Below, in pieces: positions 5,523 to 9,024 of a stretch of DNA of 9,024 bases. How positions within the stretch are numbered: the stretch's first letter is position 1; each line of letters starts with the position of its first letter. A model generated the notes under the pieces. The model was given only the letters and a program-made list of their open reading frames with translations, ran no database searches and was not told the origin of the DNA. A program made the translations under genes and the position numbers. The stretch is from contig JAJYGO010000007.1 of the NCBI GenBank assembly GCA_021785115.1, positions 1-9,024 on the forward strand. Reading direction: 5' to 3'. The DNA is from Chloroflexota bacterium. GTDB taxonomy: Bacteria > Chloroflexota > Limnocylindria > Limnocylindrales > CSP1-4.

Positions 5523-5954
5523 ATGTTCGTCGATGACGCCGCCCAGTACCACTCCCCGGCTATCGATGGGGCGATCGTCGAGGAGGTGCTTGAGGCGTTC
5601 GGCAGCGCCCCCCGTCCGACTCCGCTCCTCGTCCATGGCTGGCAGGCGCCGGTCGAGGACGGGCTGCCCTTTCGGATCGCGGCGCGCCTCTTCCCGACCC
5701 GCCAGCCCGACGTCGTGCTGCTCGACGTCGTGTGGGTTCCCGACCCCGAGCGCACCCGCTCGACGCGGAACGTGCTGACGGTCGCCGAGGCGCACGAGCA
5801 CATCGCGTCGAGCGAGCGTCTCCTGCGCCAAGTCGGGGCCACGCCACTGCCGGCGGCCCGCAGGCCCCGCATCCGCGTCGCGCGGGGACAAAGGCCACGC
5901 ACTCCTTGGCCGCCAGGCGTGGCGTCCCGTCCAGACATGGAGGGTTCCCGATGA
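5523..5954 (+). CDS. Unknown 143-aa protein, coupled to the next gene
   Basis: A perfect AGGAGG (5512-5517) lies five bases before the ATG, one of the strongest ribosome sites in the window. The ordered part is about residues 1-105. It has a helix DGAIVEEVLEAFG (15-27), a strand TPLLVHGWQ (33-41), and the buried-strand segment DVVLLDVVWVP (64-74). A helix VAEAHEHIASSERLLRQVG (87-105) follows. The last 38 residues are Arg/Pro-rich and probably unfolded; they overlie the ribosome site of the next gene. The stop overlaps that start as ATGA. No catalytic motif and no recognised family. The 134-base gap before it and the strong ribosome site suggest it begins a transcription or translation unit of its own. 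Confidence 0.7.
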   Translation: MFVDDAAQYHSPAIDGAIVEEVLEAFGSAPRPTPLLVHGWQAPVEDGLPFRIAARLFPTRQPDVVLLDVVWVPDPERTRSTRNVLTVAEAHEHIASSERLLRQVGATPLPAARRPRIRVARGQRPRTPWPPGVASRPDMEGSR

Positions 5955-6631
5955 GCACCCACCACGCCCCGCCGAGCACGCACGACCTCGACGTCATCGC
6001 CTGTTTCCCGTTCACGTCCACGCCCACCATCGAGCACCTGCGCGCGGAGACGCGGGCCGCCCGCGAGCGCGGCGACCTGGCCGACGCGGACGTCCTCCGG
6101 GCCATCGTCGAGCACGTGCACGAAGCCGTCCTCTCGCTCCACCCGGGGCACGACCTTCGATCAGTCACCGCCTGGATCGGCATGGCCGATCGTCTCGCCA
6201 TGGTCCACTCCGCGGGGCTCCTCGAGCTCGTGGCCGAGTCGGCGACGGACCGTGAGCGGCCCGACGACGAGCCCGCATCCGGCCTCGAGTTCATCACGGT
6301 CGTCGGACCGCGGCCGGGTTCCCTCCGGAAGCGCGCAGCGGCATACGCGACCGCGGCTCGGGCCCTCCTCGAGCGGGGCGGAGACCCGATCGCGTCGTTC
6401 ACGACCGCTCGCGATCTGTGCGTCCACGCGATGGAGCGCTTCGCGCGACTGCCCAAGGGCGAGCGGGAGTGGCGGCTGCTGGTCGCCATCGGCGGATGGA
6501 CGTTCTTCGATGACGAGCCGGCCGCTCGACCCTACGCGGCGTCCTGCTCGGCCAGCAGTCCCGCCAGCTCCTCTGGCGTGAGCGAGTCGACGAATCCGTT
6601 GTCGTCGTGTTGGGTCGTGGGCAGCGGGTAG
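5951..6631 (+). CDS. Unknown 226-aa helical protein overlapping the opposing gene
   Basis: Starts at the ATG of an ATGA overlap, with GGAGGG (5939-5944) six bases upstream. Mostly alpha-helical. A His/Thr-rich start is followed by helices at about 26-65 (TIEHLRAETRAARERGDLAD and onward), 70-99 (WIGMADRLAMVHSAGLLELV), 125-142 (LRKRAAAYATAARALLERGG) and 150-166, then RLLVAIGGWTFFDDEPAARP (175-194). There is no transmembrane segment and no family I recognise. The last 33 residues (194-226) are Ser-rich and lie wholly in the region shared with the opposing 6532-7152 gene. Codon 195 is TAC, one change from a stop, exactly where the overlap begins. The native end may thus have been near residue 194, with the rest a read-through tail. 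Confidence 0.65.
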   Translation: MSTHHAPPSTHDLDVIACFPFTSTPTIEHLRAETRAARERGDLADADVLRAIVEHVHEAVLSLHPGHDLRSVTAWIGMADRLAMVHSAGLLELVAESATDRERPDDEPASGLEFITVVGPRPGSLRKRAAAYATAARALLERGGDPIASFTTARDLCVHAMERFARLPKGEREWRLLVAIGGWTFFDDEPAARPYAASCSASSPASSSGVSESTNPLSSCWVVGSG

Positions 6632-7152
6632 GGCGGCAGGAGCTCGGCCTGCTGCGCTTCGGCGTGCAGGATCCGCAGCAGCACGGGGTCGCAGCCCGCG
6701 GCCCGCAGATACGCGCGGATGTCGCCGTTCCGGAGCAGCCCACACGTCGCGCAGCCCGTGTGGCGCTCGTGCCCGACGACGAACTGGGCCGTGCGCGCCA
6801 GCGCACCGAGGTCCGGGTCATCGAGCCGCGTCCCGTCCTCGAAACGAGCCTCGAAGAGGCGGTCGGCGAGATGGAGGAGGGGGATGTCCCGGCTCTCGGG
6901 CGCCATGCGCCGCGCGATCGCTGTCCGCCGTTCGAGCTCGGCCTGGCGCGCCGCCCAGCGCGCGGGATCCTCGTGGTCGGCGAGCACGCGCGCGGCGATC
7001 GAGCGGGCCCAGCGGTCGGGGAAGCGCACCCGCACCCCCGTGCGGCGGTGGAACGAGGACTCCAGGAGGATCGTACGGGCCACTGTGGTGAGGGCATGGG
7101 GGACCTCGAGCGTCACGCGCTCGCCATCGAGGGGCAGGAACAGGCCGGGCAT
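6532..7152 (-). CDS. Unknown 206-aa protein with HxxHxxCxxC cluster
   Basis: The start at 7152 is chosen because GGAGG (complement of 7159-7163) sits six bases upstream; the longer in-frame start adds a Ser/Pro-rich head with no such site. N-terminal residues 1-60 are beta/alpha mixed (LFLPLDGERVTLEVPHALTT, then FPDRWARSIAARVLADH). Residues 62-103 form a charged helix (ARWAARQAELERRTAIARRM). Residues 122-140 carry GHERHTGCATCG: His128, His131, Cys134 and Cys137 could bind one zinc. A helix NGDIRAYLRAAG (142-153) and another LLRILHAEAQQAELL (158-172) follow, then an acidic C-terminal helix (LTPEELAGLLAEQDAA). It is read in the same direction as the HTH gene at 7346, 193 bases downstream of it, and converges with 5951-6631, which it overlaps by 100 bases. 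No family recognised. Confidence 0.7.
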   Translation of the reverse strand: MPGLFLPLDGERVTLEVPHALTTVARTILLESSFHRRTGVRVRFPDRWARSIAARVLADHEDPARWAARQAELERRTAIARRMAPESRDIPLLHLADRLFEARFEDGTRLDDPDLGALARTAQFVVGHERHTGCATCGLLRNGDIRAYLRAAGCDPVLLRILHAEAQQAELLPPYPLPTTQHDDNGFVDSLTPEELAGLLAEQDAA

Positions 7153-7188
7153 CGCGGGCCTCCGATACGTGTCGAGACGCGAGGCGCC

Positions 7189-7278
7189 GGAAGGGGGAGG
7201 GGAAGCGCAGAGGGGAAGTGGAAGTTCTTCCGCTCTACCGCTCACCCTTACGGCTCGATCCTTACCCTTGCCGGATCG
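7189..7278. repeat. Purine tract, palindrome and direct repeats between two minus-strand genes
   Basis: In the 193-base gap before the 6532-7152 gene, a polypurine run (7189-7224) contains GGGGAAG twice (7199-7205, 7212-7218). It meets a palindrome at 7217-7234 (GGAAG, TT, CTTCC plus weak outer pairs). Next come two direct repeats, ACCCTTACGG at 7244-7253 and ACCCTTGCCGG at 7264-7274, 20 bases (two helical turns) apart. A six-base inverted repeat, CGATCC/GGATCG (7256-7261, 7273-7278), overlaps the second copy. This looks like an operator region, perhaps for the nearby HTH protein. Confidence 0.45.
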
Positions 7279-7345
7279 CCGCTGCTGTCAAGTTCCGGGC
7301 ACGCCGAGCCGTCGATCGGGGATGACGGCACCCCTGTGGCGACCC

Positions 7346-7558
7346 TCAGGCGCGGTCGCGCCGCGGCAGCGCGCGCGCATCGCGGAGGTAGCGCGCGCAG
7401 AAGGCCGCGTAGTCCGCCTCGCGCACGCGGTACGAGCGCCGGCCCCCGGCGTCGAAGGCGACCACGGCGAGGCGTCCGAGCTCCACCTGGCGCAGCACCC
7501 AGCGACGGGTGTAGCCGAGCTCGGCCGCGATCTGCGGGAGCGTGAGATAGCGGGTCAT
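7346..7558 (-). CDS. Small HTH protein, excisionase/MerR-type
   Basis: A 70-residue DNA-binding protein. YLTLPQIAAELGYTRRWVLR (4-23) is a helix-turn-helix with the usual pattern of excisionase-family and MerR-like N-terminal domains (hydrophobic-x-E-hydrophobic-A-x-x-L-G-Y-T/S-x-R-x-V-x-R). After a 'GRL' (28-30) it has the wing GGRRSYRVREADYAAFCARY (38-57), where the R-x-Y-R-V-R-x-x-D signature is typical. Such proteins act as excisionases, direction factors or small repressors and bind tandem sites. The start at 7558 has GAGG (complement of 7569-7572) ten bases away. It is divergent from the FtsH-like gene across 221 bases and upstream of 6532-7152 on the same strand, so it could control either. 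Family identified by pattern with good confidence; regulatory target inferred. Confidence 0.85.
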   Translation of the reverse strand: MTRYLTLPQIAAELGYTRRWVLRQVELGRLAVVAFDAGGRRSYRVREADYAAFCARYLRDARALPRRDRA

Positions 7559-7779
7559 CAGACGTTCGCCTCGCGCGACGGCGCAGGCACCGAGGGCCTG
7601 GCGCCGGACGGATCGAGCCTGGTCGCCGGCGCGCCGCCGTCAAGCGAGCACCGAGTGGCGGCGGACGCGAACGATGGGAATCTCGGGCACGTGGGGCTCG
7701 TGGGGCACCCATGGCCTCGACTCATCACCACCGATGCGCTTCCGTACAGGCGTTCGTCATCGCAACGGGAGCGGCACGG
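7559..7779. promoter_or_regulatory. Divergent control region between the HTH gene and the FtsH-like gene
   Basis: No gene is seen in these 221 bases. An imperfect inverted repeat at 7579-7606 (ten pairs with one bulge, loop ACCGAGG) lies just upstream of the HTH start. It is the best candidate for an operator or a leader hairpin. No clear -35/-10 pair is visible for either direction. Confidence 0.4.
7767..7771 (+). promoter_or_regulatory. Ribosome binding site of the FtsH-like gene
   Basis: GGGAG eight bases before the ATG at 7780. It favours 7780 over the in-frame ATG at 7711, which has only a GGGG close to it and whose extra codons lack the high third-position GC of the gene. Confidence 0.5.
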
Positions 7780-9024
7780 ATGGGAGAGCAGGGCAGTGAC
7801 CGAACGGACCGGCGCCTAGAACGCTGGCTGCGCCGCCACCGCGTGACGGTGCGAGGCCTGACCCTGGCGGACCACATCGGGTCGCCGCGCGCGACACGCG
7901 AGGTGGCGAGCCTGGCGGCCATGCTGCGCGACCCCGACGCCGTGACCGCGGCCGGTGGGTCGATCGTGCGCGGCGTCCTCTTCAGCGGCCCGGCCGGCGT
8001 CGGCAAGACGAACCTCGCGCGCATCCTGGCGGCGCTCCTGGGTGACGCCGTCCCCTACTACGAGTGCACCGCGGCCGAGCTCACGGAGGGGCGCGTGGCG
8101 CGCCTCGCGCGCCACTTCGCGGCCCATCCCGCGCCCGCGGTTCTCTACATCGACGAGATCGACGCGGTCGCGCTGGAACGGGGTTCGCGTGTCCACGACC
8201 GGCGCTCGCGCAGCGTGCTGTATGCGCTCCTCTCGGCGCTCGATGGGCTGCGCGACGGAGGTCGCGTGCTCTATCTCGCGAGCACGAACACGGATCCCGC
8301 GTTCCTCGATCGCTCGCTCCTGCGCGCGGGCCGCTTCGGGCGGGTCGTGCGTCTCGAGCTGCCCACGCGCGCCGAGCGGCGCGAGCTCCTCGCGTATCTC
8401 CTCGCGCGTCGCCGGGTGGCCGAGCCGATCGATCTCGAGCGGGCGGCCGAGCTGACCCGCGGGCGCAGCGGCGCCGACCTCGTCGGCGCGCTTGACGATG
8501 GGCTTGCCCTGGCCCTCGCCGACGGGGTGACCACTGGCCTCACGGTCCGCCACTGGGAGGAGGCCCTGCGCCGTCACGGCGAGGTGGACGAGGTGCCCGC
8601 GCTTACCGCGGCGCAGCGCAGGCGACAGAGCCTTCATGAGGCCAGTCACGCCGTCGTGGCCCTCCAACTGCTCGGACCGGGCGCGATCACCGCGGTCGCC
8701 CTGGGCGACCACCGCGGGGGACGCACGGAGTTGGGACCCGACGACGGATCGCACCAGGACCTCCCCGACGACGAACTCCTGGCGCGCGTCGCCGTGCTCC
8801 TCGCGGGGGCCATCGGCGAGCGCCTCTTCCTGGGCACCGGGTCGCTCGGGGGTGGCAGCGACATGCAGCGGGCCACCGAGCTTCTCCTCTCCCGTCTCGC
8901 CTGCGGCGCCGACGCCGCGTGGGGCGGCATCACCGTCGATGCCTTCCTCCACCAAGCCGGTCTCCACCTCCTCGACGCGCGGGCGGCCGCGGTCCGCCTC
9001 GAGCTCGACCGCCAAGCGGAGCGG
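7780..9024 (+). CDS. Soluble FtsH-like AAA+ zinc metalloprotease, 3' end beyond the window
   Basis: 415 residues are visible with no stop. Residues 28-68 align with the start of the FtsH AAA domain (TLADHIGSPRATREVASLAA, then RGVLFS). Walker A is GPAGVGKT (70-77) and Walker B LYIDEID (122-128). Sensor 1 Asn is at 170, and LLRAGRFGR (180-188) holds the two arginine fingers, Arg182 and Arg185. SGADL (223-227) marks the helical lid. The protease part has HEASH (286-290), where FtsH has HEAGH, and GGGSDMQRATEL (357-368), with Asp361 at the place of the third zinc ligand. Known FtsH is anchored by two N-terminal membrane helices; this protein has only a charged 27-residue head and no membrane segment. 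The Walker A to B stretch is about six residues shorter after VPYY than in E. coli FtsH, where the Phe-Val-Gly pore loop belongs. It should be an ATP-driven, cytosolic zinc protease or remodeller with altered substrate handling. Substrate unknown. Confidence 0.93.
   Translation, partial: MGEQGSDRTDRRLERWLRRHRVTVRGLTLADHIGSPRATREVASLAAMLRDPDAVTAAGGSIVRGVLFSGPAGVGKTNLARILAALLGDAVPYYECTAAELTEGRVARLARHFAAHPAPAVLYIDEIDAVALERGSRVHDRRSRSVLYALLSALDGLRDGGRVLYLASTNTDPAFLDRSLLRAGRFGRVVRLELPTRAERRELLAYLLARRRVAEPIDLERAAELTRGRSGADLVGALDDGLALALADGVTTGLTVRHWEEALRRHGEVDEVPALTAAQRRRQSLHEASHAVVALQLLGPGAITAVALGDHRGGRTELGPDDGSHQDLPDDELLARVAVLLAGAIGERLFLGTGSLGGGSDMQRATELLLSRLACGADAAWGGITVDAFLHQAGLHLLDARAAAVRLELDRQAER

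Noticed and set aside
6607..7545. A 312-codon plus-strand open frame
   Set aside because: It lies opposite the 6532-7152 and HTH genes and runs through the intergenic repeats; its product is an antisense shadow.
7248..7712. A 154-codon minus-strand frame over the HTH gene
   Set aside because: Arg/Pro-rich shadow in another frame of the HTH gene.
7816..9015. A 399-codon open frame on the minus strand opposite the FtsH-like gene
   Set aside because: It is an antisense shadow: the plus frame has every AAA and protease motif, while this one has only a Glu/Arg/Ala-rich low-complexity product.
1..9024. CRISPR arrays, tRNA, insertion sequences
   Set aside because: No regularly spaced repeats, cloverleaf sequences, transposase motifs or terminal inverted repeats were found on reading both strands.

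Overview
This is a high-GC (by eye about 70 percent) bacterial window. Genes lie tightly packed on both strands and mostly have good Shine-Dalgarno sequences. There is no rRNA, tRNA, ribosomal protein or other taxonomic marker, so the host cannot be named. Composition and gene style would fit a high-GC Chloroflexota, Actinomycetota or a related metagenomic lineage, which is an inference only. Most products are small and unrecognised, and they are broken into short strand-switching operons. That pattern is typical of an accessory region such as an integrated plasmid, ICE or degenerate prophage, but I see no integrase, transposase, relaxase or phage structural gene.

Left part (1-2094, minus strand). 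A 116-aa protein (1744-2094) is followed, after a 391-nt gap with strong palindromes, by a coupled three-gene unit read right to left. Its genes are a 231-aa protein (657-1352), a 90-aa protein (379-651) and a protein that leaves the window at base 1 (1-379). The last two share TGATG. None belongs to a family I recognise.

Middle (2387-6631). A two-helix membrane protein with a possible winged-helix tail (2387-3100, minus) is divergent from a plus-strand series. That series starts with a CxxC/CxxC zinc-ribbon protein (3248-3619), coupled by ATGA to a two-helix membrane protein with a SHOCT-like C-terminus (3616-3999). Unknown proteins follow at 4165-4722 and 4750-5388, then an ATGA-coupled pair at 5523-5954 and 5951-6631. 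The 3248 gene is preceded by a hairpin that buries a perfect AGGAGG.

Right part (6532-9024). Two minus-strand genes, an unknown protein with an HxxHxxCxxC cluster (6532-7152) and a 70-aa excisionase/MerR-type HTH protein (7346-7558), face away from a plus-strand gene that runs off the end (7780-9024). That gene encodes an FtsH-like AAA+ zinc protease. It has Walker A and B, sensor 1, both arginine fingers, HEASH and the downstream Asp. It lacks the N-terminal membrane helices of FtsH and appears to have lost the Phe-Val-Gly pore loop.

The most interesting element is this soluble, pore-loop-less FtsH relative beside a small HTH regulator. A regulator/protease switch, as in ImmR-ImmA or lambda CII-FtsH, is a reasonable hypothesis but is not shown by the sequence.
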